In this document: positions 1 through 9,078 of the stretch, in pieces
Layout of the letters: each line of letters opens with the position of its first letter
How positions within the stretch are numbered: position 1 is the first letter of the stretch
Assembly (NCBI GenBank): GCA_022539475.1
Contig: VCMS01000028.1
Coordinates: 216,534-280,533, forward strand
DNA from: Gracilaria domingensis
Lineage: Eukaryota; Rhodophyta; Florideophyceae; Gracilariales; Gracilariaceae
Direction: 5' to 3'
DNA length: 64,000 nt
Program-made: the position numbers and the translations under genes
Notes under the pieces: model-generated
Told to the model about the DNA's origin: nothing
Databases searched by the model: none
Seen by the model: the letters and a program-made list of their open reading frames with translations, nothing else

Positions 1-682
1 GAAAGCACCAAACCCCACGCACCCAAGCGTGAACGGGACCGATATCGGCAGTTCTGCATGAATCCAAAACCACCGGGGTTCACACCGTAGTGTTTTGCAT
101 GGATTCAAAACCCTCGCACCCTAAGCGAATAGGACCGACATCGTGTGCTACCGGAGAGAAGACCGACAGGCTGGAGCGCCAGCGTGCTCCCTTTTATACC
201 AAATCCGACTGCCTCTCTGTCAGCAGTTTCTTGGCGAGAGTTGAGACAGGAGAGGCGGGAGAGGCGGGAGAGTCGGGAGAGGAGCGTTGCTACGGTTATG
301 CACCACCACGGTGGACAGCTCCGCCGCATCTTCCTGTGCGAAATGCAATCTTGCAGCCATCAACAAACCCGATTACATCATCAACTCGCAATGCTTCAAC
401 GCTTGCGGGAATGCATTGCAAATCGCTGCGTGTCGGTAACCTACAGGAACGGAGCGGCGCAGCATCATGATGATCATGAGACGCATTGAGACGCGGGAGG
501 GCTCTTCCGCATTCCCGGATTTCACCGCGAATCAGCATGTTTCCAGTTGCCGCCAAAAAAACGAGTCGGACCGAAACAGCTGCAGCCTTCTTTCAAAACA
601 TCGCCATCGAACGCCAGCAAACGCTCAATCCTCGTCGCCCGACCATCCGCCATTCCCCCGCCCCCGTTGTCCGCGCAGCGCA
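1..682. other. Upstream intergenic region of the MCM10-like gene
   Basis: Apart from the two 97-bp tandem units and a small GGGAGAGGC minisatellite near 249-285, no gene is supported here. Short open frames on both strands owe their Leu-Ser-Arg or Gly-Glu repeats to the minisatellite. The MCM10-like frame is open upstream to 467, but that part resembles no family. Confidence 0.5.
10..145. repeat. Tandem repeat, two units of about 97 bp
   Basis: A motif of an A-rich lead, a CGCACCC-AAGCG core and a GGACCGA(T/C)ATCG end occurs near 10-50 and again near 107-145. The lead GCATG(A/G)AT(C/T)CAAAACC is likewise repeated at about 56 and 97. The period is about 97 bp and the two units are diverged. 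No coding potential is evident, and the repeat probably continues to the left of the window. Confidence 0.6.
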
Positions 683-2485
683 ATGACCGAAATCGACCCG
701 CACGCCAACGCCGATGCCCGCCAGTTCTTCAGCCCCCCCGCGCATGAAAAGCCCGCACCGTCCACTTCACCGGAACCCCATCCCAAACAACCCGCCACAC
801 AAAGCAACGACGCGCAGCTGGACACCGAACTATCGGAGCTCTTTGACGGCCCCGCGCCAAATGACTCGCCTTCATCTCCTCCGTCTGCAGGTCAAGTTGA
901 ACCGGTTCCCGCAAACGGCTCTGACGTTGAATTGGATGCCGAGCTTTCGGAGGTCTTCGACAAACCGGCTGTGACGGAGGTACCGCCCTCCCCGCCACCG
1001 TCCGTCGCGCCGCAGCAAAAGCGCTCTCTAGCGCATGCGCTTCGCGCCAACTCGAAGCGACTTTCGCTCTCCGCTGCGTGCAAGAAGACGGGCGCCGGCG
1101 ACCGGCTTCCCGCTTCGTCAGTAGCGCCCGTGACGAAGAAGGCCACGCCGAAGCCGCTCAATGCCGAAGAAACGGAGCCTGCCACCGAGGATACCACCAA
1201 CGCAACGAGCGATGGTGATAAAGAGGTTGCAAAGCCGCTGACTGACGGACACAAGTCAGAAGACGTCGCGCCTGCATCTGCGAGGGAGCTGATGGAGAGG
1301 CGTCTGGCGGCGAAGAACGGCGCGTCCAAGAAACGGCGTGCTCCGTCAAACTCCTCGTTGCAGATAATCAACGCATCAAACAGCGCGTCGCTCCCAAAGT
1401 CGGCAAAGGGACAACTCTCGTATCACGACAAAGACACGACCAACATTTCGCTGAAAGATGCTCCGTACGATTCGGCGACGCTACAGGCGCTTTTTGAGCA
1501 AAACACGCGCGTGGATATTGGTGAGTTGGCGGTGAAGGGTGATCGGTTTCGCGACGGGGCGATTCGAAACCCGGTGGTATTTGGTGTTGTTGTAGAGAAG
1601 CATTCTAAGAAACGTGCAAAGGACGGAAGTATTTACGCGGTATGGACGGTGTACAACATGCCTCGCTTCGAACGAAATGGAAGCGCACCGACCAGCGTGT
1701 TGCTGCTTTTGTTCGGGGCGGCGTTCGAACGCTGGCATAACGTGGTACCAGGTGCGGTGTTTGCGCTACGAAAGCCGACGTTGCTCCCGCCACGACAGGC
1801 TGAACAGCAGCAAGTACGCGGGGTATGTTTGAAGGTGAGCGTGGAAAAACAGCTACTCTATCTAGGTGTTTGTGGCGACTATGCAGTTTGCGAAGCGTTT
1901 CGATACGACGGAGGACTGTGCGGCAAATGGTACGACGCCAATCGACTGACCATGTGCGCGTTTCACCGCACACAAAAGCTGAAAAGGCTGACCAGCAGCC
2001 AACGAATGGAGGTGAACAACGCAGTAAGACCGTCAATGAAACGACCGACAACAAGCGACGAACGGAAACTATCATCGATGATGGCGGCAGCTTCCCAGAG
2101 CACACGCCAAAGACTATCAGCCCCGAAGGGCAACAAGTATGAACAGAAGGATAAGAAGCGGCTGCGCCGTCTCAGGGGCAGTCGACAAGCGCGCGGAGCA
2201 GCGCCAGCAGACGAGGGACAGCCGCCTCAAGTGACGGGCGTGCGTAGAAAGCAGTACGCGAACGCCGTGCGTACGCTTGAGCACCTGGGCTTCACCCTGG
2301 ATGAGCACGGCTCCCTTCTGGCGCCGCGCGACGAGGCGCAGACCGTCGGGTACGGCCCACTGCTCAAGCGGGCGCGCACGCACGCGGCCGAAGGGCGCAC
2401 CGCGGCGCAAAGCGCCGCTGCAGACGACGCGCGCACGGCGCTGATGGAACTGTCCGACGAATCCGAGAGCGACGGCGGCGGTTAG
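683..2485 (+). CDS. MCM10: MCM10-like replication initiation factor
   Basis: Protein of 600 aa from the ATG at 683; the frame is open from 467, but the extra 72 codons look unlike protein. Residues 1-250 are a low-complexity, Pro/Ser/acidic, disordered tail. An OB-fold-like region follows from about 255 (a stretch reading FGVVVEK and AVWTVYNMPRFE). At about 402-430 there is a Cys/His cluster spaced C-x9-C-x11-C-x2-H, the spacing of the MCM10 zinc finger. A basic region with KYEQKDKKRLRRLRGS follows. MCM10 binds single-stranded DNA and CMG helicase/pol alpha at replication origins in the nucleus. The order of OB fold then CCCH finger supports the call. The length is on the short side compared with metazoan MCM10, as in fungi. 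No intron is evident. Confidence 0.82.
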   Translation: MTEIDPHANADARQFFSPPAHEKPAPSTSPEPHPKQPATQSNDAQLDTELSELFDGPAPNDSPSSPPSAGQVEPVPANGSDVELDAELSEVFDKPAVTEVPPSPPPSVAPQQKRSLAHALRANSKRLSLSAACKKTGAGDRLPASSVAPVTKKATPKPLNAEETEPATEDTTNATSDGDKEVAKPLTDGHKSEDVAPASARELMERRLAAKNGASKKRRAPSNSSLQIINASNSASLPKSAKGQLSYHDKDTTNISLKDAPYDSATLQALFEQNTRVDIGELAVKGDRFRDGAIRNPVVFGVVVEKHSKKRAKDGSIYAVWTVYNMPRFERNGSAPTSVLLLLFGAAFERWHNVVPGAVFALRKPTLLPPRQAEQQQVRGVCLKVSVEKQLLYLGVCGDYAVCEAFRYDGGLCGKWYDANRLTMCAFHRTQKLKRLTSSQRMEVNNAVRPSMKRPTTSDERKLSSMMAAASQSTRQRLSAPKGNKYEQKDKKRLRRLRGSRQARGAAPADEGQPPQVTGVRRKQYANAVRTLEHLGFTLDEHGSLLAPRDEAQTVGYGPLLKRARTHAAEGRTAAQSAAADDARTALMELSDESESDGGG

Positions 2486-2680
2486 AGCGGCGCGCGAACG
2501 CGCTCGCAAAAAACATACAACACGTGCTGCATACAGCTGCATAGGCGCATAGACACCCGAAGGTACAGTAACTTATTAAGGATGCCAGCGCAGCTGTATA
2601 CCGATGCACAACAAACCGTTGTAGTTGCAACCGCCGCGCCCGCCACGGCGCCGGCGCGGCGCTGCGCCAACGGCGCGCGC

Positions 2681-3400
2681 TCAGCGCGACGCGACCTGCG
2701 GCCGCCCGAACGGCACCTTCCACGACTTGAACCGCCGCCACCAAAAGCGCGGCGTGAGTCGCGACCCGCGCAGCTCGCCCCTCCGCGCCTCGTTCACGCT
2801 GGTGAACCGGCGCGCGCTCAGCAGCTCCTCGCCGCCCTCCGCGTTCATCGTCGCCGCGCCGTTGGCGGCAGCCACAGACGCCCTCTTGAACGAGATGTGC
2901 GAGCAACTCTGGCTGTTTGCCCCGGACGTCATATCCACCGCCTGCACGCCAAACCCTTCCGAGACCACCCTCCCGTTCTTCGCATCGCCGCCCGACTCCT
3001 GCCGTCGGCGACAGGCCGCGGCGGCCGTGAGCGCAATCTCCGCGGGCGTGGTGCGCTGAAAGCGCACAATCTGCCGACTCTGGTCGAACAAATGGTCGTG
3101 CGAAACGCCCACGAGGATGCCGTCATCCACCAGCCGTCGGCAAAGCATCAAGGCCTCCCGCCGCGATTCGCACAACAACCTCAGCCGCTCGTACGCAGTG
3201 GACGCCAGCATTCGCGAGTGCGGCGACGGAAGCGTGTGAAGCAAAGAGCAAGCAAGATGCGCGTACGAAGTGGCCACATACTGCCACACGTACCCCTTTC
3301 GAGCGTCGCGCGCGCTGCGCGCGTCGCGCAACGCGCGCTTCTGCGGCACGGTCGCGCCGTGCTCGCGGCGAGAAACGCGCCCGCCGGCGTGCGCTCGCAT
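2681..3400 (-). CDS. DEP-domain-like protein
   Basis: A 239-aa protein from the ATG at 3400; the longer frame to 3454 starts only with TTG. The middle (about residues 60-125) reads like a DEP domain: helices around the stretch ALMLCRRLVDDGILVGVSHD, then HLFDQSRQIVRF, matching the usual pattern of L..L...G.I..V....F.D....YRF. The C-terminal third is basic with WWRRFKSW. DEP domains dock signalling proteins on membranes or GPCR-linked complexes. No second domain is visible, so the role is unknown. A TATA-like stretch at about 3559-3571 lies about 160 bp upstream on this strand. Confidence 0.55.
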   Translation of the reverse strand: MRAHAGGRVSRREHGATVPQKRALRDARSARDARKGYVWQYVATSYAHLACSLLHTLPSPHSRMLASTAYERLRLLCESRREALMLCRRLVDDGILVGVSHDHLFDQSRQIVRFQRTTPAEIALTAAAACRRRQESGGDAKNGRVVSEGFGVQAVDMTSGANSQSCSHISFKRASVAAANGAATMNAEGGEELLSARRFTSVNEARRGELRGSRLTPRFWWRRFKSWKVPFGRPQVASR

Positions 3401-3558
3401 CGAAGCAAACGACAAACAAACGCGCTCACCGCTGCGCGCGGCGGGGGCGAACAAGCGCTGCGTCAGCTGGTTTTAGGGCTGCAGTCGGCTGCGATACAGG
3501 AAAGCGCCTCATTGAATTGCGCCACGCCTACGGCTTTCCACGTCACACGTCTTCCTCG

Positions 3559-3571
3559 TGGCATATATAAA
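3559..3571 (-). promoter_or_regulatory. TATA-like box of the DEP-domain gene
   Basis: The minus strand reads TTTATATATG here, in the 121-bp gap between the end of the SAP/UVR gene and the open frame of the DEP gene, both transcribed leftward. Confidence 0.4.
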
Positions 3572-3575
3572 CAAT

Positions 3576-4820
3576 TCATCTTGTTGGTCGGTACCATTCA
3601 TCGCGGTCCAGGTACGAGTCGTAGCTGCCCGGCTCCAGGCTCACGTCCTGCTTGTCGGCCGCGAGCTCGCGCAGTCGCTCTGCGATGTTCACCGCCTCGG
3701 ACAGGTTGCCGCAACGTTCCAGCTCGCGCATGCGCGCGAAAAGCACCCCTCTTCGGGAGCGATTCCGCTGCAGTTCGGCCGCCAGGTCGTAGCGACCCTG
3801 CTCGGCGGCCAGCTCGATGGCCACCTCGCGACGCTGCACCTCGCACATTCTTGGCAACAGTCGCTTGAACAGCTGTTCGCGACTGTCATCGCTGCGCGCA
3901 CCAATCCCGCAGGCGCGCACTGTGCGCAACAAAGTTGGGAGCGACATGGCGAGTACATCATCAGCCAGCAACTGCGAGGCTTCCAAAGGCGGTTCGGCTG
4001 GCTGCGCCGCTGGATTCGGAGGTTGCTCGTAGACGAGTTCCGGATCGACGGCGGCGCGTGCCGGCACGCCCGCCGCTTGGACGAGCGCCTTGTGCGCGTA
4101 GCACGGCGCGTCACAGACGGCAGCCAAGGCGACGGCGACGGCGGGCGGAAGCTCGACTTGCATGACCTGTCGGTCGTCATCCATCCAGGTGAGAAAGGCG
4201 AGCGCTTCCACCGGCAGCGTGTGACCTGTCCCCTCCGCCTCGCAAACGAGGCAGGCCAGACACTTGACGCCGCACGTGATGAGCGTTTGGCGCAGCACGA
4301 CGGCACGATTGACGCGGCCGTCGCGCAGGATGTGCGCCGCCAGCGTGTTGCACGTGGCGGCGTCCAGCCCGAGGAAGGCGCGCAGCGACGACGGCACGGA
4401 CGTGGTGATGATGGCGGCCGAGCGCGGCGGAACGGTGGACTGCGGCGGGAGGAAATGGGTGAAGGACAGCGTGTCGAGCAGTAGGTTTCGCTCGTCCGGC
4501 GAGAGGAACGGCAGCGCGACGGCGTGATCAAACGTTTGGTCGACGGCGTGCAGGTGGTTGTTGGCGACGGTGTGCGGCGCCAGCGTGGTGACTTTTGTGC
4601 TCGGCGCGGTCTGCAGACTGCGCAGCTTTTGCGCGCTGGACTCGTCGGGCAGCAGCTGCTGCTCCCAGGCGCTGCGCGGTGAAATGCGCGTGCTGCGGCG
4701 GCGCGGGGGCGTTCGCGCGCGGAGCGCGTTCGCGCGCGCGGCGGTGAGGGAGGCGGCTGCGGACGTGGCCGGCGGGCGCGCTGAGAGCGGGGCGACGAAG
4801 AAGCACTGGCTCGGGGCCAT
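3576..4820 (-). CDS. Plastid-type SAP/UVR-motif protein
   Basis: The ATG at 4820 gives 414 aa starting MAPSQCFFVAPLS, followed by an Ala/Arg/Ser-rich acid-poor stretch typical of a plastid transit peptide. The frame is open for 121 more codons upstream, but those are GC-driven Arg/Ala sequence. The middle (about 80-265) is an unrecognised helical domain with a Cys pair in KCLACLVC. At about 305-340 there is a SAP-like helix pair (SLPTLLRTVRACGIGARSDD, then LFKRLL). The C-terminus has two UVR-like helices (VAIELAAEQGRYDLAAELQ and MRELERCGNLSEAVNIAERL), as in EXECUTER, ClpF and other plastid proteins. It is one of three UVR-like genes in this window (see 47,454 and 48,392). A role in plastid proteostasis or nucleoid biology is inference. 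Confidence 0.6.
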   Translation of the reverse strand: MAPSQCFFVAPLSARPPATSAAASLTAARANALRARTPPRRRSTRISPRSAWEQQLLPDESSAQKLRSLQTAPSTKVTTLAPHTVANNHLHAVDQTFDHAVALPFLSPDERNLLLDTLSFTHFLPPQSTVPPRSAAIITTSVPSSLRAFLGLDAATCNTLAAHILRDGRVNRAVVLRQTLITCGVKCLACLVCEAEGTGHTLPVEALAFLTWMDDDRQVMQVELPPAVAVALAAVCDAPCYAHKALVQAAGVPARAAVDPELVYEQPPNPAAQPAEPPLEASQLLADDVLAMSLPTLLRTVRACGIGARSDDSREQLFKRLLPRMCEVQRREVAIELAAEQGRYDLAAELQRNRSRRGVLFARMRELERCGNLSEAVNIAERLRELAADKQDVSLEPGSYDSYLDRDEWYRPTR

Positions 4821-5155
4821 TTTGGGCGCCGTTTGGTTCGCTTGCACGTTGCAGGTGTTGGCGGACTGTCGGCGCGGACATGGCGCCGCAGGCGCGGCGC
4901 GCCGGCGTCTGGAGGCGGGCCGAACCTTGTGCGCGGGCGCGCGCGCCGATTGATCGGCAACGCTTGGTGGCCACGAAGAGCGCGCGCGGCGCCAGGCGGC
5001 GCTGAGATTGGCCGCGGGCGCGGAATGGCGCGCGGCGCCGCCGACGCGTGCGCCACGTGTGGCGCGCGCGCCCGCGCGCCGATCGCGGCCGCCAAGCAGC
5101 GGCGCGCGTGCGGAGCGGCGCGCGCGGGCGACCGCGGCGCCCAGCGGCGACGGCG

Positions 5156-6301
5156 ATGCAGCGCGTGGTGCGGGCGCCGCCATGCGTCGCCGCCGTGCTG
5201 GCGCTCCTCCCGTGCACGCGCGCCGCCGGCGACGCCCCGCACCAGCCGCACCAGCCGCAGCCGGCGCCGCAGCCGGCGCCGGCGCCGGCGCCGCAGCCGC
5301 AGCCGTCCGCGTCGCACGTGGCGCCGTCCGCCGGCGCCGACGCCGCGCAGCGCGCTGGCGCGCCGCGCGCGGCCGAGCGCCTGCGCTCCGTCGCGTCGCG
5401 CGCCGCGCTGGCGCAGTACTACAACGCGTTCCCGGACCCGGTGGTGTCGGGCGCGTTTCTCACCGCGATGAAGCCGCTGGCGGCGCTGCGCCAGGGCGTG
5501 GTGGCCGCGCTGTCGGACGCGGACAGGCAGGGCGTGCAGCGGGTGCGCTCGCGCCAGATTCCGGGCGGGCTGGACAGCGGCATGTACTGCATCCGCTGCG
5601 CGTGCGAGGAGGCGTCGCAGAACCTGCGCGCCATCCCGACGCTGCGCCAGCTGGCGCCGAGGGTGCGCGCGATTGCGACGCGCTTCGAGACGTTCCAGCT
5701 CGATCAGAGCGAGCACGTGTCCAGTGTGATTGCCAGCCTGCTGCCGAACGACTTTCGGGCCTCGCTGTTCTCCGCGTTCAAGCAGAGAAGCGAGCGCGTG
5801 AACCGGCAGGCGGTGGAGGAGCTGGTGCGCAACGGCGGCACGATTGGCCAAAAGTACGAGCTGCTGTGGCAGCAGCAGTGGAAGCGACGCGAGTCTCTGG
5901 CCATGATTGGCAACGCCAGCGGCGTGTGGCGCTGGCTGGTGCGTCTTTTGGCGGGCGTGCCGGACAACCTGCTGGTGTTTGCGAGGGAGATTAACGCGCC
6001 CAACGGACTGACGGAGCCGCTGAGGGCCAAGTTTTCGCCCGCGCTGCAGCATCTTGCTGCGTGCGCCATCGAGCTGGACGCGCTCTCCGTGGCGCTGCTG
6101 CGCGTGGATGATGAGCGCGTGATCCAGCAAGCAAAGCAGCTGTTGGACAAGTGCGTGGCGCAGTATGAGACTGAGCTGGAGACGTTTGTGCGGCAGCTGC
6201 AGACGGTGATTGTCAACTCGCCCTTCTTTGTGGAGCCCGGAGAGGTGCAGGGAATCGTGACGGCCAATGCCGATGCCAGCGACGCAAGTGCGCAGACGTA
6301 G
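5156..6301 (+). CDS. Predicted exported or membrane helical protein, unknown
   Basis: A 381-aa protein from the ATG at 5156, chosen because it starts a hydrophobic leader (VVRAPPCVAAVLALLPC) ending at AAGDA. A Pro/Gln/Ala repeat follows (about 28-58), then a mostly helical, hydrophilic body to the end. No catalytic motif or known family is recognised. The GC-rich start is divergent from the SAP/UVR gene, with 335 bp between the two ATGs. The leader could be a signal peptide or a plastid/thylakoid transit signal. A 976-codon antisense frame covers this gene and its neighbour but is a composition artefact. Confidence 0.6.
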   Translation: MQRVVRAPPCVAAVLALLPCTRAAGDAPHQPHQPQPAPQPAPAPAPQPQPSASHVAPSAGADAAQRAGAPRAAERLRSVASRAALAQYYNAFPDPVVSGAFLTAMKPLAALRQGVVAALSDADRQGVQRVRSRQIPGGLDSGMYCIRCACEEASQNLRAIPTLRQLAPRVRAIATRFETFQLDQSEHVSSVIASLLPNDFRASLFSAFKQRSERVNRQAVEELVRNGGTIGQKYELLWQQQWKRRESLAMIGNASGVWRWLVRLLAGVPDNLLVFAREINAPNGLTEPLRAKFSPALQHLAACAIELDALSVALLRVDDERVIQQAKQLLDKCVAQYETELETFVRQLQTVIVNSPFFVEPGEVQGIVTANADASDASAQT

Positions 6302-6382
6302 CGATACTGTACCAACCAGCGGTACAGAAATTATTATCAAACTTTGATTAAAACAGAAAAACGACTCAACTGCAACAAAACT

Positions 6383-6453
6383 GCGGTGTGGGAGAATCGA
6401 ACTCCCGTTTCCACGGCCACAACGTGAGGTCCTAGCCACTAGACGAACACCGC
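6383..6453 (-). tRNA. trnH(GUG): tRNA-His (GUG anticodon)
   Basis: On the minus strand a full cloverleaf can be folded. The acceptor stem is GCGGTGT/ACACCGC, the D arm is GTCT...GGAC, the anticodon stem is TCACG/CGTGG with loop TTGTGGC (anticodon GTG), and the T arm is GGGAG-TTCGATT-CTCCC. No CCA is encoded and there is no intron, as expected of a nuclear gene. The sequence is very close to the standard eukaryotic tRNA-His pattern GTCTAGTGG...ACGTTGTGGCCGTGG. It lies 82 bp beyond the 3' end of the plus-strand gene. Confidence 0.95.
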
Positions 6454-7418
6454 TCATCCGTTTTGCAGGCACCGATCGGGCCCCCGTACAGCATTTATAC
6501 CCGCATGTATTTTGAAGGTATCCTTCGCGGATGTGGCCCCACACCTCTTGGCGGACGTGCGCGTCTTGTAGATTTTTAGCGGTCATCCTTCGGGTCTCTT
6601 GTATGTCTATAATATACATTATGACCTAGCTTCGTGGAAGGTAAACGGCTATCCTTCTATCCTTTTAACCTTCTACCCTTCACAGTCGTAACGACTGATC
6701 CCGCACGTTCTCACCCTCATCCCAAGATCTGGATATTTTCGTCGCCCTTGACAATGAAACAGCTTCCGAGCAAAGTGTTTTCTTCTTACCACAGCGCCAT
6801 CATCATCATCATCATCATCATCATCATGAAAGGAACAAGCTACTGCAGCTGGACTCATTGAGCCGACTAGTAAAACAAACGTATCTACGCTGTTTGACTG
6901 CGCCTCGGAAATAGCCCATTGCGTGTTTGGCACCCGTGCAGACAGTGTCTTCAGAAGCTTAAAGATTTGATTGGCCTTACGCCCGCAACTCAGAAACATT
7001 TTGTTTGTTATCACGAGCTCGTTGCTTGTCCTATAAGGGTAATACTGTCGGCTGTGCAGCCGTTATCATGACGTGATTATTTCAATAACTTAGTTCAAGC
7101 CGCTTTTCGACGGTGACTAAAGACCGGGAAAGTGAGGTATCTTATGCTGGTGAAGATATTTCCGTCGCGGAAGCGACGGAATTATCTCTACCAACAGTAT
7201 CTCAAACAGCTCCTCAATTGAGACTCCCGCATAACCTCATCCTTAACCGACATTCCACGCTGACCGAGCCTGAGGGAATAACGTTCCTAAAGTGTGGTCG
7301 TCGTGAACAACCACAACTTAAGCCTCCAGTGCTTTCCACAAAGAGCGTCCTTCGTTCAGACCTGTTCGATCTATAATACAAATACTTCCACAGCTATTTG
7401 TCCTCCACAACGCCCGAT
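6454..7418. other. Intergenic region with an ATC microsatellite
   Basis: There is no supported gene. A pure (ATC)n tract runs at about 6799-6827. The short frames at 6634-6861 and 7113-7376 lack family resemblance, and the second begins with GTG only. The last 100 bases probably hold the promoter of the nucleotidase-like gene. Confidence 0.5.
6799..6827. repeat. (ATC)n microsatellite
   Basis: Nine or so uninterrupted ATC/CAT triplets in an intergenic region. Confidence 0.9.
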
Positions 7419-8944
7419 ATGAATTGGCAACGTTATTCACGACTCACACTGCTTATGCTTCTGCTCCCGTCGCTCTCCCGCTGTCTCCGCGTCTGTCATC
7501 ACAACGACTTCCAAGCACGTTATATTGAAACTGATGCCAGTAATGCCTTCTGCCCGGCATCTCAAGTCGCCGCAAATGAATGTTTTTCGTCTGCGGCGCG
7601 CTTGCGTTCGGCGTTTGACCTCTTGGACTGCGATGTGCGCATCTCTGCTGGAGACTTCTCTTTCGGTACTCTCTTTTGGACCTTTTCGATGATGAGATTG
7701 CAATAGCTGCATACAATGCAATCGGCTACGACATTGCCATCTTCGGCATCGAGGACGTCACTATCGGTGTAGATCCGATCTTCAACACTATTCGCAGTAC
7801 CCCGCATCTTAACTGGCTTGGAACAAATATCAAGCTTAACGTCGACCCTGAGGGCGTGACATTGAGGAAGACCTTGGATAGGGATGGTGTGTGCTTTGTT
7901 TCGGCATTGACCCCGTTGCTAAATGAATTGTACGAGTATGAAGAGTTCTTCGAGATTGAGGACCCGGTCATGGCGATTAAAACAAGCTTGGCTCAATGCA
8001 GGAATCGGCAGAATGTTGTGGCCGTAACGCATCTAGGATTGAGTGCTGACGAAGATCTGTGCGCCAAAGTTCCCGAGTTAGACCTGGTCATCGGAGGATT
8101 CTCGATGGATGACTTGGCTGAAGATGGAAGCTACCCGAAAAGAATAGTGCGAGCGGATGGTTCGACATGTTTCGTGGTGACGGCGTTTGCATTTGGAAGA
8201 CAGCTTGGCTTTTTGGATCTTAACTTCAATGTGGGCCAATTGAGTTTTGACGGATACGGTGTGTTGCCATTAGACAGTAGGATCCCATTAAATAGGGACG
8301 TACAAAGGGTGATTGATGGGTTCTCAAAACGTCTGGAGATGGAGGATATCGGGGAGCGAGTGGCGAGATTGACCGCTCCGATTCCTGATGACTGCATTGG
8401 GAGAGAATGTGCAAGGGGAAACCTGGTATGTGATGCACTGCTTGACGCGTCAAGGGACGCGGACTTGTACATCGTAAACTCGGACTATTCGCGCGGATCA
8501 CTCGCGGCTGGAGTGGTTACGAGTGGTGATGTACTCGCGTTAGCGACGTTCCCTAACAACAGGTCTTTGATCACCATCTCCGGAAGAGGCATCCTAGAGG
8601 CGTTGGAAAACGGCCTTTCAGCGGAGCTGGACGACCCTATCGGAAACGGACCGTTCCCACAAGTGGCGGGGATAGTGGTGCGTTTCGATTTGACGCGGCC
8701 AGTGGGCAGGAGAGCAATCAGAGTGACTATTGGGGGACATCCGCTGGATCGGAGAGAGAGGTATCGGGTTGTAACGAGCTCGTTCTTGGCGCTGATGAAT
8801 TATGGCTACACCTGGGACGGAGCAAAGAGAATTGAGATCACACAAGAGCCCATCAGAGAGCTGATCGCATCGTTTCTGAGGTCCGAGAGCCCGTACACTC
8901 CAGTAGTGGAAGGTCGCTTGGTGGACGTGTCAAAGCGAACCTAA
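7419..8944 (+). pseudogene. 5'-nucleotidase/UshA-type phosphoesterase relative, frameshifted and missing metal ligands
   Basis: The first frame starts at the ATG at 7419 with a signal peptide (RLTLLMLLLPSLSRC) and the family's N-terminal metal motif in the form CHHNDF, then reaches SAGDFSFGTLFWT. The frame then shifts by one base near the T run at 7671-7676, and 422 codons continue without a stop to 8944. Together they cover both the metallophosphatase and C-terminal 5'-nucleotidase domains. One missing base explains the break; a 41-nt intron would also restore the frame but is too short and removes conserved residues. Of the dinuclear site, HxND, SAGD and the VTHLG histidine remain. The GNHE motif reads GIED and the GGHSH motif reads GGFSM. 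It is therefore probably non-catalytic even if the shift is a sequencing error. Confidence 0.7.
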
Positions 8945-9078
8945 GCAGCTGACATTGAGCACCTTGCCTTGAGAACATGAAACCAGAGTGATCACATCTA
9001 ATGAGGTTGGTACCTGTCAGGATACTGGTGATGATGGATCTCATACATTAAACAGGGTTCCTTTCTACACCAACCGAT

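Noticed and set aside
2582-3868. A 428-codon plus-strand frame opposite the DEP gene
   Set aside because: Arg/Ala/Pro-rich composition without domain resemblance, while the minus strand has a DEP-like pattern and a TATA-like box.
3689-6619. A 976-codon minus-strand open frame
   Set aside because: It lies antisense to the 5,156 gene and out of frame with the SAP/UVR gene, both of which have recognisable protein features. Its Arg/Ala/Pro composition is what GC-rich antisense frames produce.
7650-7695. A 41-nt intron (GTACTC...AATAG) restoring the nucleotidase frame
   Set aside because: It is shorter than any other intron here and would remove residues the family conserves; a single missing base in a T run explains the shift better.
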